Origin: a virus
DNA length: 23,182 nt
IMG/VR virus record: IMGVR_UViG_3300046517_000492
Coordinates: 1 to 23,182 of that record
Direction: 5' to 3' (one strand)
Positions within the stretch are counted from its first letter, which is position 1; each line of letters opens with the position of its first letter. The notes beneath the pieces are model-generated. The model was given only the letters and a program-made list of their open reading frames with translations, did not search any database and had not been told where the DNA came from. The translations under genes and the position numbers were made by a program. Of the stretch, positions 13,591-20,480 are shown in pieces.

Positions 13591-14159
13591 CAGGCGACCT
13601 TCGTCTGAGTGCGGAAGATCCCGTCACCGATCAGGTACATCGAGCCGACACGCTTGCCGTAGCGCTCGAACATCGCTTCCTTGAGTTCTAATTCAGTGGT
13701 CGGAAACACCCCGAGCACCACCGGCATCCGCATGTTGCGTTCCCACCAGGCGGCAAACCTAAACAGCGTGATGGCGTGTCGGCTGCGACGATGCAGCGGA
13801 TGCACGAAGAACGTCAGATCATGCCAATACCAATCGGCATCGCCACCGTACCACATCTTGGCCGGCTCTAATCCCAGCATCGCCTCGATGCGGTCAGGAC
13901 CGTCGATGATGCCGAACACGGCGCTCTCACGGTTGAGCGCGCGCGCGATAACCGCCCGCACGACGGTGTCGTCACGACCGCCGAACCCGCCTTCCCAGTA
14001 TGCCGCCATGCAGAGATCAAACAGCCGATCGGCATCGGTGGGCTGCGCCAGCCGCAGCCCAGCCGGCAGGCTATCCGACCGCGGCGATGGCGGGAGGTAA
14101 TCCACCTGCGGTGGCGGGTTTGACTGTTCGACCGGAATACGACTGGCGCACCTGACCAC
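13590..14159 (-). CDS. GNAT-like acetyltransferase fold protein, copy 2 (about 189 aa)
   Basis: The core LRLAQPTDADRLFDLCMAAYWEGGFGG...SAVFGIIDGPDRIEAMLGL...WYWHDLTFFVHPLHRRSRHAITLFRFAAWW...PVVLGVFPTTELELKEAMFERYGKRVGSMYLI follows the order of a GNAT domain. A variable N-terminal helix comes first, then strands, then the motif A region (HPLHRRSRHA) and a final strand-helix. The expected R/Q-x-x-G-x-G/A loop is present only in degenerate form (RRSRHA). The start is uncertain: I chose GTG at 14159, 9 nt after GAGGAG. GTG at 14105 would give 171 aa, and the longer TTG reading from 14270 has no ribosome site. It overlaps the paralogue upstream. Substrate unknown; it might modify a virion or host protein, or have lost catalysis. 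Confidence 0.75.
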   Translation of the reverse strand: MVRCASRIPVEQSNPPPQVDYLPPSPRSDSLPAGLRLAQPTDADRLFDLCMAAYWEGGFGGRDDTVVRAVIARALNRESAVFGIIDGPDRIEAMLGLEPAKMWYGGDADWYWHDLTFFVHPLHRRSRHAITLFRFAAWWERNMRMPVVLGVFPTTELELKEAMFERYGKRVGSMYLIGDGIFRTQTKVA

Positions 14160-14742
14160 TGGCGGGCTCTCCTCTTGGAGAAGTTCCCTCCGACTTCCTC
14201 CAGCCGCCGGGGCTGCTTTGATTGAAGAAGTTGCGGTCGGGCAGATCCCCCCACCCGAAGGTCGCTCCAATCTGGGGGGTCTGACGCTGATAAGAGGTAA
14301 GTTTGGCGGCGAGGTCTCGGGCGGTCAACACGCTTATCACCAACGGCACGTCCATCTGCTCGGATGCCCACTTGGCAAAGCGCAATAGTCGCGTGGCCAA
14401 ACCAGCATCTTCCGGCGCGTAGTTGCGCTGCCGCTGCTTGGTGATCCGATCGCGATACGCCTGCGAGGTGCCGATCCACAGCGTCGCGAGGTGGTCAGCA
14501 TCGCTATAGGGGAATTGCTGAATGACCAGGCCGACGGTGCCATCGATGCCGTCCTTGCCGTCGATGATGCCAGCGATGGCGTTGTCCATGTTGACGCAGC
14601 GTTGCACCGCGGCGCGCAGCTTGGTCTCGCTCACCGGCTGCAACGCGTCCTCGTGCGCCAGGAACAGCGCGATATCGAACAGCGCGTCGAGATCATACGG
14701 ATCCGCCTTGCGGACACTGAAGGGGTTGCTGTCGTCGCTCAT
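14071..14742 (-). CDS. GNAT-like acetyltransferase fold protein, copy 1 (223 aa)
   Basis: ATG at 14742 follows GTGAGGATCCG, a fair ribosome site. Residues 8-165 resemble the neighbouring GNAT-like protein: VRKADPYDLDALFDIALFLAHED matches its N-terminal helix region, and NAIAGIIDGKDGIDGTVGL aligns clearly with SAVFGIIDGPDRIEAMLGL. The region of the acetyl-CoA loop reads QRNYAPEDAGLATRLLRFAKW, with no clear R/Q-x-x-G-x-G/A, so catalysis is doubtful. The last 50 residues are Gly/Ser/Pro-rich and probably disordered; they overlap the start of the next gene. The pair probably arose by tandem duplication. Both sit among virion genes and are translated with them. Confidence 0.8.
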   Translation of the reverse strand: MSDDSNPFSVRKADPYDLDALFDIALFLAHEDALQPVSETKLRAAVQRCVNMDNAIAGIIDGKDGIDGTVGLVIQQFPYSDADHLATLWIGTSQAYRDRITKQRQRNYAPEDAGLATRLLRFAKWASEQMDVPLVISVLTARDLAAKLTSYQRQTPQIGATFGWGDLPDRNFFNQSSPGGWRKSEGTSPRGEPASGQVRQSYSGRTVKPATAGGLPPAIAAVG

Positions 14743-14749
14743 CGGATCC

Positions 14750-16213
14750 TCACTGTCTGACCGGACCGGGTAATTTCCGGAGCGTTTTCATATGTTGCTG
14801 GCGTAGCCGCATGACGAACTTGTCGAGCACCTGGTGGCCACGCCTGGCATTACCGCGGCCGACCGCGGCGACGATGTGCGGCGGCACAATGAATTCGCCG
14901 CCCGCTGCCATGATCGGCACCTCTCCCTGTCCGACGCCGGAACGTGCGCCGCCACGGCTTTCCTGTGCCAGTGGCCGCGGTGGCGTGGCATGTGGTGGTC
15001 CGGAACCACGATGTGCCGCCGGCATGCGTGTGCCGTACGGCCCCATGCCGAACGCCATGCTGAGCATGTGCGCGCCAGCCAGTGAATTCCCTTCGCCGAG
15101 ACCAGCCACCTCTTCCGCTGGAATGACGTAGCTGTCGGCCGCAGGGTTTTGCGGGATGTGATCGGTGCGGCCGGGAACCGCCGAGTTGATAAAGCCGGAA
15201 TCGGCGCTGCGCGCCTCTGCACGCGTCCACCAAGGCGCCGCTTCCGATGAGGAGATCCCCATCGGTGAACTGCCGCCGCCGGCAAATCCACCGCGCGCGT
15301 AGCCTTGCTCTGACTGTGCGGTTGATGGTGTGCTGATCGCCTGCGTGTTGCTCAGCGCCTGCGCGCCTTGCACCTGTTGTTGCTGCTGCGCCTGGAGCTG
15401 CGGTGAGGTTTGCGAGCCGCCCATCATGCGCTTCTGGGTCAGCAGCTTCTGCGCCACCTGACCTTGCGGTGAGTTGCCGGAGCGCATGATGAATTCCTGG
15501 AGCTGCTCCGGCGTCTTGTTCGCGTACTGTTTGATCATCCCGGCGTACATCGGGTTCTGGGTGACGTCGCTCGGCGCCAGTCCACCTGGTGTGGCTTCGA
15601 TTTCGCCGCCTTCGGCAAAGCCACGAATGCCACCGAGATGCGGCATGCCCATGTGCGACTGCCGCACCCGCGGCATGCCGACATGCGGCGGGCCAGGCCC
15701 CATACTGCCACCCGCATGCGGGGCACCCATCCCGGCGCCCATACCGCCGCCCATACGAGGCGCTGCCATTGGCTGCGCGGTCGGCAGCGTGCCGCCGAAT
15801 TGGTAACCGCCGATCACGCTGCCACCTCGCTGTGTCTCTGGCTTGTAGTAATAATCGCCTGTCTGATGAGAATCGGCCTCCGGTGGCCGTACCTCTCCTT
15901 CGGGGTCGGCCGCTCGTGGCGGCGGTACGATCTGCATGCCGCGATCGGTCTCATAGGTCGGATAGCGCCGGTCCATAAGGCGATCCATCCAGGTGGTGTT
16001 GTTGCGCTCGCGTGCGCGCGCATTGCCCATGACGGCGCCACCCTCGACGCGATGCGGTACACCGGCAGCGCGCGCGTTGGCGGTCGCGATGGCGAGACCT
16101 TCCTGACCTGGGTTCTTGCGCAGAATGGCATTGGCGATACGCGCCGCATGTGACGCCTGCGCTGGCGAAAGCGACTTGTTCTTGGGAGCAAAACTAGCGC
16201 CTGACCAGGGCAC
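14750..16213 (-). CDS. Gly/Met/His-rich late protein of unknown function (487 aa)
   Basis: I prefer GTG at 16213 (upstream AAGGCGA), giving MPWSGASFAPKNKSLSPAQA; a TTG at 16240 would add 9 basic residues. Residues 1-60 (SHAARIANAILRKNPGQEGLAIATANARA) resemble an N-terminal segment I associate with many phage proteins, where a helix carries a 'xxIANAxL...EGxAI' pattern. The middle is low complexity: MGGGMGAGMGAPHAGG, then RGFAEGGEIE, a Gln-rich run and ARGGFAGGG. The C-terminal third has two copies of a YVIPxxxVAxxGxGN-like motif (DSYVIPAEEVAGLGEGN and EFIVPPHIVAAVGRGN), the second leading into GHQVLDKFV and the basic end RQQHMKTLRKLPGPVRQ. It is probably a virion component; no enzymatic motif is seen. 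Confidence 0.75.
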   Translation of the reverse strand: MPWSGASFAPKNKSLSPAQASHAARIANAILRKNPGQEGLAIATANARAAGVPHRVEGGAVMGNARARERNNTTWMDRLMDRRYPTYETDRGMQIVPPPRAADPEGEVRPPEADSHQTGDYYYKPETQRGGSVIGGYQFGGTLPTAQPMAAPRMGGGMGAGMGAPHAGGSMGPGPPHVGMPRVRQSHMGMPHLGGIRGFAEGGEIEATPGGLAPSDVTQNPMYAGMIKQYANKTPEQLQEFIMRSGNSPQGQVAQKLLTQKRMMGGSQTSPQLQAQQQQQVQGAQALSNTQAISTPSTAQSEQGYARGGFAGGGSSPMGISSSEAAPWWTRAEARSADSGFINSAVPGRTDHIPQNPAADSYVIPAEEVAGLGEGNSLAGAHMLSMAFGMGPYGTRMPAAHRGSGPPHATPPRPLAQESRGGARSGVGQGEVPIMAAGGEFIVPPHIVAAVGRGNARRGHQVLDKFVMRLRQQHMKTLRKLPGPVRQ

Positions 16214-16541
16214 GGCGCTTCGCCTTTTTCTTCGCGACAACCTTACGGGCTGGTCGTTTGGCAGATTTCTTCGCTGCTAATTTCTTCGGCTTTAATTCAG
16301 ATGGTGCAACGGGCAGCCGGCGCTCATCGATGGCTTCCCAGAACTCGCCGAGTTCGCCCCAGTTGCGTTGGCAGCAGATGATATCGCCGATGCGGTAATT
16401 ATGCTGACGCGTGGGATTTAGCAGCGGGTGACCCAGCTCAACCAGGACCGTGTCACGGCTCACGACTCGTGCGACGATGGCGCGGACTGTTTCGCCTGGA
16501 AGCGACACAACGAGACCGGATCCGGTCGTCGGTTGATACAT
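16194..16541 (-). CDS. Small late protein with histone-like basic tail (115 aa)
   Basis: ATG at 16541; TGA at 16194-16196 lies 20 nt inside the next gene. Residues 1-80 look like a compact beta-rich domain (PGETVRAIVARVVSRDTVLVELGHPLLN, then YRIGDIICCQRN and FWEAIDERRL), a pattern I think is widespread in small phage proteins of unknown function. Residues 84-115 are a Lys/Arg/Ala tail (KPKKLAAKKSAKRPARKV..., KKKAKRRALVRR) like a histone H1 terminus. That points to nucleic-acid binding, but no structural proof is available. The ribosome site is weak. Confidence 0.75.
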   Translation of the reverse strand: MYQPTTGSGLVVSLPGETVRAIVARVVSRDTVLVELGHPLLNPTRQHNYRIGDIICCQRNWGELGEFWEAIDERRLPVAPSELKPKKLAAKKSAKRPARKVVAKKKAKRRALVRR

Positions 16542-16563
16542 CGCATTTGCGGGTTAGCACGCT

Positions 16564-16845
16564 TCAGGTGGTCGGCGCCACCCCGCTCCACACAGCGATC
16601 CACACACCGGCATTATTCACACAACATAAAGTGCCGGTGCCGGCACCGGCTGCCTGGCCTGTGTTGCGGCCATGGATCAGGAACGCGAGCTGACCGGCGT
16701 TGCTCGCGGTGACCGGCGGCAGCGTCAGTGTCGACGGCGCTTTGAAGGTCGCCGGCGTATCGGCCGTTGCCCAGGTCGCTTTGACCAGATCCTGCAGGAC
16801 CGAGATGACCTGGCCGACACCCGGCGGGACAATGCTACCGCTCAT
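16564..16845 (-). CDS. Small late protein of unknown function (93 aa)
   Basis: I chose ATG at 16845, which overlaps the upstream stop as ATGA; an in-frame extension upstream is shadow of the membrane-protein gene. The product starts MSGSIVPPGVGQVISVLQDLVKATWATADTPATFKAPS and continues with Thr/Ala/Gly-rich beta-type sequence ending GVWIAVWSGVAPTT. It has no membrane segment and no known motif. It may be a minor virion or tail protein, judging by position after the stabilisation protein. I do not recognise a family. Confidence 0.65.
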   Translation of the reverse strand: MSGSIVPPGVGQVISVLQDLVKATWATADTPATFKAPSTLTLPPVTASNAGQLAFLIHGRNTGQAAGAGTGTLCCVNNAGVWIAVWSGVAPTT

Positions 16846-17081
16846 CGCACGCGAGGCATCCCAATACCTCCGGCACACATGAGAATGTCGTAACAGAACC
16901 AAATTAGAAAGATAATCACAATCGCCGCGACAATGATCCTGATAATCCGCATCGCAATGTCACCGGCCCACCCCAACCAACCAAGCACAATGGGGAGCAA
17001 GATCATCAAGATCGCGACAACGGCACAAACGACAACCAGCCACACCAACGTCTGCACCAACCACAACATCGAGAAGCACAT
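16842..17081 (-). CDS. Two-transmembrane small protein, holin candidate (79 aa)
   Basis: ATG at 17081 follows TAGGAG at 9 nt spacing. The product has two long hydrophobic helices, roughly residues 7-36 (WLVQTLVWLVVVCAVVAILMI...) and 46-68 (IIRIIVAAIVIIFLIWF), separated by a short GWAGDIAMR loop, and ends GMPRVR. Three small features fit a class II holin: length of about 80 aa, two TM segments, and a short charged tail. No endolysin gene is adjacent, so a virion or entry-pore role remains possible. The longer ORF starting at 17273 is shadow of the 663-aa gene before this ATG. Confidence 0.75.
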   Translation of the reverse strand: MCFSMLWLVQTLVWLVVVCAVVAILMILLPIVLGWLGWAGDIAMRIIRIIVAAIVIIFLIWFCYDILMCAGGIGMPRVR

Positions 17082-17091
17082 CGTCTGTCTC

Positions 17092-19083
17092 CTATCCGCG
17101 CCGGCCGGCTGTCGCGAAGCGGTAGCGCACGCCGCCAAGCCGCACCTGTGAGTTGAGATCGTTGCCCGAGAACTTGAGTGCCAACTGCCGGCCGCGCACC
17201 CGCACATTGATGTACTCAGTGCCAGGCTGGATGACGAACGGGCCATAGCTGCGCGCTCTGAGATTGGGCGCATCGGTAGCGAAGATCGTCATCTCGATGG
17301 CGGAATACGTGCCCACGAAGTCAGGAATGAAGAAGTCGACGAAGGCGAAGTCCTCACCGGCCTGCAGGTCGAAGTATCCGGTGGTAAAGCTCCAACTGAT
17401 TGGCGCGGCGTCGGCGTTAAAGCCGATCTCGTGCTGATAGAGGACGCCGCCGGTACTGGCACCGATCGGATTGCCGACCGGGCTCAGCTCGGTCCAGGCG
17501 GTGCGGTCGAGCACACCAAGATCCCATAGGTTGTTGGCAAAGTTCCAGCGAACGTAACCTATCTCGGTGTCTTTCCGCAGATAGTACCAGCTCACTTCAT
17601 TGAACATGGCGTTCAGCGCGGAGAACACCAGCTCCTGCTGGCGGCTATCGAGCAAGGTAAAGAACACGTCCCATACCGTGCAGGCGAGCGGCGAGACGGT
17701 GCCGCCGTCAAACCGGAAGAAGCCGCGTGGGCCAGGCCACACCACGAGATTGCCGGGGCACACCGCAACCGCCTTCATCGACATCGGTTCGCAGGAGATG
17801 CCGACGCGATTGAAGCTGAAGATAAACGGCGTGCCGATATAGCTCATCGACCACAGGTCGACGTCGGTCCAGATCAACGCGCCGAGGCCGATCGCCAGAC
17901 CGGCCACCGCGGTGCTGCCGGTCGGGATCTGATAGCTGCCGGCTTGATTGGTCGCACTTGCGATCCAGTCAGTGAAGTCGCCGCTGTCACACCAGCGCAC
18001 CAAGGTAGGATACAGCACACCGAGCGCTTCGGCGCCTGCTGAGATGATGATCTGCACCTGGCCCATGCCGAACACCACGATGTTCTGCAGTGGCGCGGAG
18101 GGATCGATCACGCTGGCTGGCTGGATCGCCGGCGGCTGCCAGTAATAGATCATGCCGTATGACGGCGAGGCGATCAGATCCTGACCGAAGTTAAACAGCG
18201 ACCACTGCCTGGCATGGATCAGCTTAGAGCCGCTGCTGCCGGTACCCCAGTCGCCCTTGCCGAAATCACCAATGCCCCAGCCGGTGGTGTAGGTCGGCAC
18301 GGCAAGATCGCTCGGGATCAGATAGTTGATACGCGCGTTGCCGCCATTTGCCGCACCGGTTGCGGTGGATGTCGCTTCGGTATCAGCGATCACTGTGAAG
18401 GTGTTAGGGTCGGGGACTGTCGCGACATTATAGGATCCATCGACCGGGATGCCGCCGACTGTTGCTCCCACGGAGATGACGATGAAGTCGCCAACCAGCA
18501 GACCGTGATTGGCCAAGGTAATGGTGACTGTCGAGGAACCTGTCGTGGTGTTTACGGTCGCCACCGCGCCGCCGCTGGTGACCGTACTGGTCGCCGGCGT
18601 GCGGGACTGGATGATGTAGTTGTTGCCATCCACGACGCTGGTGATTTGATAGAAGCCATGCAGGTTTAGCCCGTTGACCCCGACATGGGTCAACAGATTG
18701 ATCCAGTCACCAGCCACCGCACCGTGGTCGAAATCAGCAATCTGCACCGCGGTCGATCCTGTTGTCGTGCTGAACGACACCGCGGGGTTGTGGACGACGC
18801 GAAGCGGCGTGATGTCAGACAGTGCGCCGCCGGTCATGATTTCCAGGCGTTGTTCGGTACCGGCCGCGAGATAGGGAGTGCCCTTGAAATCGGCCCAACC
18901 AAACAGCCCACGGCAGGTGCCGATCAGCAGCGGCAGGTTGGGAAAGGACTGCCAGCCGCCTTGCTTTTCCGGCAGGCCGAACGGGAAGCGGATGAGCTGA
19001 CTGTCCGAGATGCCGGCTTCATTCAGCGTCGGTGAACGCTGGGTGTCGACACCAGGTTTAAGAGCTAGTTTGGCGAACGGCAT
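17092..19083 (-). CDS. Phage stabilisation / tail-hub protein, P22 gp10-like in role (663 aa)
   Basis: ATG at 19083, 2 nt after the collar gene's stop. The N-terminus MPFAKLALKPGVDTQRSPTLNEAGIS followed by LIRFPFGLPEKQGGWQSF is a pattern I associate with phage proteins annotated as stabilisation or tail-tubular proteins. Residues 90-250 contain two or three Thr/Ser-rich beta repeats of the 'NHGLLVGDFIVISVGA...GGIPVDGSYNV' type (FCCH-like), which occur in several phage hub proteins. The rest is beta-rich with many aromatic residues (GWGIGDFGKGDWGTG, SPSYGMIYYWQPP), ending in RLGGVRYRFATAGRRG. No enzyme motif is visible. The gp10-like role (sealing packaged DNA at the tail) is inferred from position after the connectors and from length. 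Confidence 0.75.
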   Translation of the reverse strand: MPFAKLALKPGVDTQRSPTLNEAGISDSQLIRFPFGLPEKQGGWQSFPNLPLLIGTCRGLFGWADFKGTPYLAAGTEQRLEIMTGGALSDITPLRVVHNPAVSFSTTTGSTAVQIADFDHGAVAGDWINLLTHVGVNGLNLHGFYQITSVVDGNNYIIQSRTPATSTVTSGGAVATVNTTTGSSTVTITLANHGLLVGDFIVISVGATVGGIPVDGSYNVATVPDPNTFTVIADTEATSTATGAANGGNARINYLIPSDLAVPTYTTGWGIGDFGKGDWGTGSSGSKLIHARQWSLFNFGQDLIASPSYGMIYYWQPPAIQPASVIDPSAPLQNIVVFGMGQVQIIISAGAEALGVLYPTLVRWCDSGDFTDWIASATNQAGSYQIPTGSTAVAGLAIGLGALIWTDVDLWSMSYIGTPFIFSFNRVGISCEPMSMKAVAVCPGNLVVWPGPRGFFRFDGGTVSPLACTVWDVFFTLLDSRQQELVFSALNAMFNEVSWYYLRKDTEIGYVRWNFANNLWDLGVLDRTAWTELSPVGNPIGASTGGVLYQHEIGFNADAAPISWSFTTGYFDLQAGEDFAFVDFFIPDFVGTYSAIEMTIFATDAPNLRARSYGPFVIQPGTEYINVRVRGRQLALKFSGNDLNSQVRLGGVRYRFATAGRRG

Positions 19084-19085
19084 GG

Positions 19086-20480
19086 CTACACACCCGTGTA
19101 GATGATTGTATTCACCATCATGACCGGCGGCATGTTCTGCGTGCTGCCGGCGCCGGTGCCGTAGATGCCGATGCCGGTCGGGGAGTAGCTGTTGTACGTG
19201 CCGACGCCGGCGGCATAGATGCTGACGCCAGTGGCGTGATACTGGATGCTGACGCCGGTGCCAGCGTAGCCGAGGTAGATGCCGGTGTAGTTGCCATAGA
19301 TGCCGATGCCGGTGCCGGAGGGATTGTTGGTGACACCGGTATAGGCGTAGCCGAGATAGATGCTGGTGCCGCGAACATCGGTGCCGATGTTGTGCGCGTG
19401 GTTGCCCTGGACGTCGGTTTGCCAGGTCTGATTGTCGGTGATCTGATGCGAGCTGTTGCCGCCGATAAAGTTGCCGGCACCCGTCATCACCGGCGCAGTG
19501 AAGTTGTGGTTGTGGTTGCCCTGCCCATCGGTGCTGCCGGCATGGGCGTGACCAGGATCGCCGATACCGTGAATGTGCGACGGATCGTTGTGGCTGTGAT
19601 TGTGCCCGCCGTCGGCGATGCCGTGCGCGTGGGTCGGATCGCCGACACCATGCACGTGACTTGGGTCGTTCACGCCATGATTGTGGGTCGGATCGTAAAC
19701 GCTGTGCGCGTGACCGGGATCGTTGATGGTGTGCGTGTGCTGCGGATCGTAAACGCTGTGCGCGTGGCTCTGCAGCATCTCGTTGCCGCCGACGCCCCCC
19801 AGCGTGGTGCCTGGCGTGCCTGAGTTGGCCGTCATCCGACCGGCAGCCGCAGCGCCGCCCATGTTGTCGAGGCCAGCCATGGTCCGGCCGCGGAGGTCAG
19901 GCAGACCGAAGGTCGCGAGACCATCGCCCGCGCCGTAGGTGGTGCCGATCACCGCGAACAGCAGCGCATAGGCGGTGCGCGAGACGAGCTGCCCGTTGCA
20001 CATCAGCCAATGCGGCGGCGCGATAGCGCCGGCATAGTTCATCAGCGCGCCGATCGGCGTGGCACCGACAATGTTGGGCGCATCGATGTTGGTGCCGTCG
20101 CACGCATACCAACTGCTTTGCCCCGGCAACACCGCGATGGTGCGTCCGCCGGCAATACCGGTGGTCAGGATGACGGCGAAGCCCCCGGTCGTCTTGTTCT
20201 GCGCCATGCCCATCTTGGCAACCGCGGGGATGGTGACAGTGCACGCACCGAGCAGCGTGCCGGTGAAGTTGTAGGCAGCCTGCCGCGCCTGATCAGGTGC
20301 GTTGTTTGCAACAGTCAGCGAGTAGGCGGTGAAGCCGGTGAGAGTGATCGGTGAGTTGCCAGCGATTGCCTGCTCAACCACCGCGACCGTGTTATCCCAG
20401 ACGGTACCCCACTGATCCCGCACAGCAGGATCCGCAGTCACCATCATGGCAAATCTTAGGGATGGCGTGTACGACGTCAT
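19086..20480 (-). CDS. Tail-collar-domain fibre protein with His-rich insert (464 aa)
   Basis: ATG at 20480 overlaps the upstream stop (ATGA). Residues 1-130 are a beta-type N-terminal domain. Residues 142-200 are a phage tail collar domain: PIGALMNYAGAIAPPHWLMCNGQLVSR, then LFAVIGTTYGAGDGLATFGLPDLRGR. Residues 239-326 hold about ten His-x-His motifs, many as DPxHxHG, plus HAH at 361-363. Known phage fibres (T4 gp12, lambda side fibre) use such His ladders to bind metal along a trimer axis. Residues 385-446 carry TGIGIYG/TGVSIY repeats, probably also a beta-structured shaft. The end, NMPPVMMVNTIIYTGV, is the usual last strand of a collar domain, so the His and TG segments are an insertion within it. 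It probably trimerises and contacts the host surface. Confidence 0.85.
   Translation of the reverse strand: MTSYTPSLRFAMMVTADPAVRDQWGTVWDNTVAVVEQAIAGNSPITLTGFTAYSLTVANNAPDQARQAAYNFTGTLLGACTVTIPAVAKMGMAQNKTTGGFAVILTTGIAGGRTIAVLPGQSSWYACDGTNIDAPNIVGATPIGALMNYAGAIAPPHWLMCNGQLVSRTAYALLFAVIGTTYGAGDGLATFGLPDLRGRTMAGLDNMGGAAAAGRMTANSGTPGTTLGGVGGNEMLQSHAHSVYDPQHTHTINDPGHAHSVYDPTHNHGVNDPSHVHGVGDPTHAHGIADGGHNHSHNDPSHIHGIGDPGHAHAGSTDGQGNHNHNFTAPVMTGAGNFIGGNSSHQITDNQTWQTDVQGNHAHNIGTDVRGTSIYLGYAYTGVTNNPSGTGIGIYGNYTGIYLGYAGTGVSIQYHATGVSIYAAGVGTYNSYSPTGIGIYGTGAGSTQNMPPVMMVNTIIYTGV
19503..19766 (-). repeat. His-x-His ladder with 24-bp direct repeats
   Basis: This segment encodes residues 239-326 of the collar protein. 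Units have the form DPxHxHGxx, spaced mainly 8-10 residues apart. An exact 24-bp repeat occurs at 19689-19712 and 19743-19766, 54 bp apart, so part of the ladder has expanded recently at DNA level. Confidence 0.8.

Noticed and set aside
14160-14200. Short stem CTCC-TCTT-GGAG as a terminator between the GNAT genes
   Set aside because: Only a 4-bp stem, no T-tract, and it lies inside coding sequence where the two genes overlap.
13590-14270. A longer start (TTG at 14270) for the second GNAT-like protein
   Set aside because: The extra N-terminal residues are shadow of the upstream gene and no ribosome site lies before the TTG; GTG at 14159 or 14105 is more plausible.
16842-17273. A 143-codon reading of the membrane-protein frame
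   Set aside because: The first 64 codons overlap the 663-aa gene and look like shadow; the ATG at 17081 has a good ribosome site and begins the hydrophobic protein.
19236-19823. A 195-codon plus-strand ORF opposite the His ladder
   Set aside because: Its Val/Ala/Ile/Asp repeats simply mirror the DNA repeats coding DPxHxH on the other strand.
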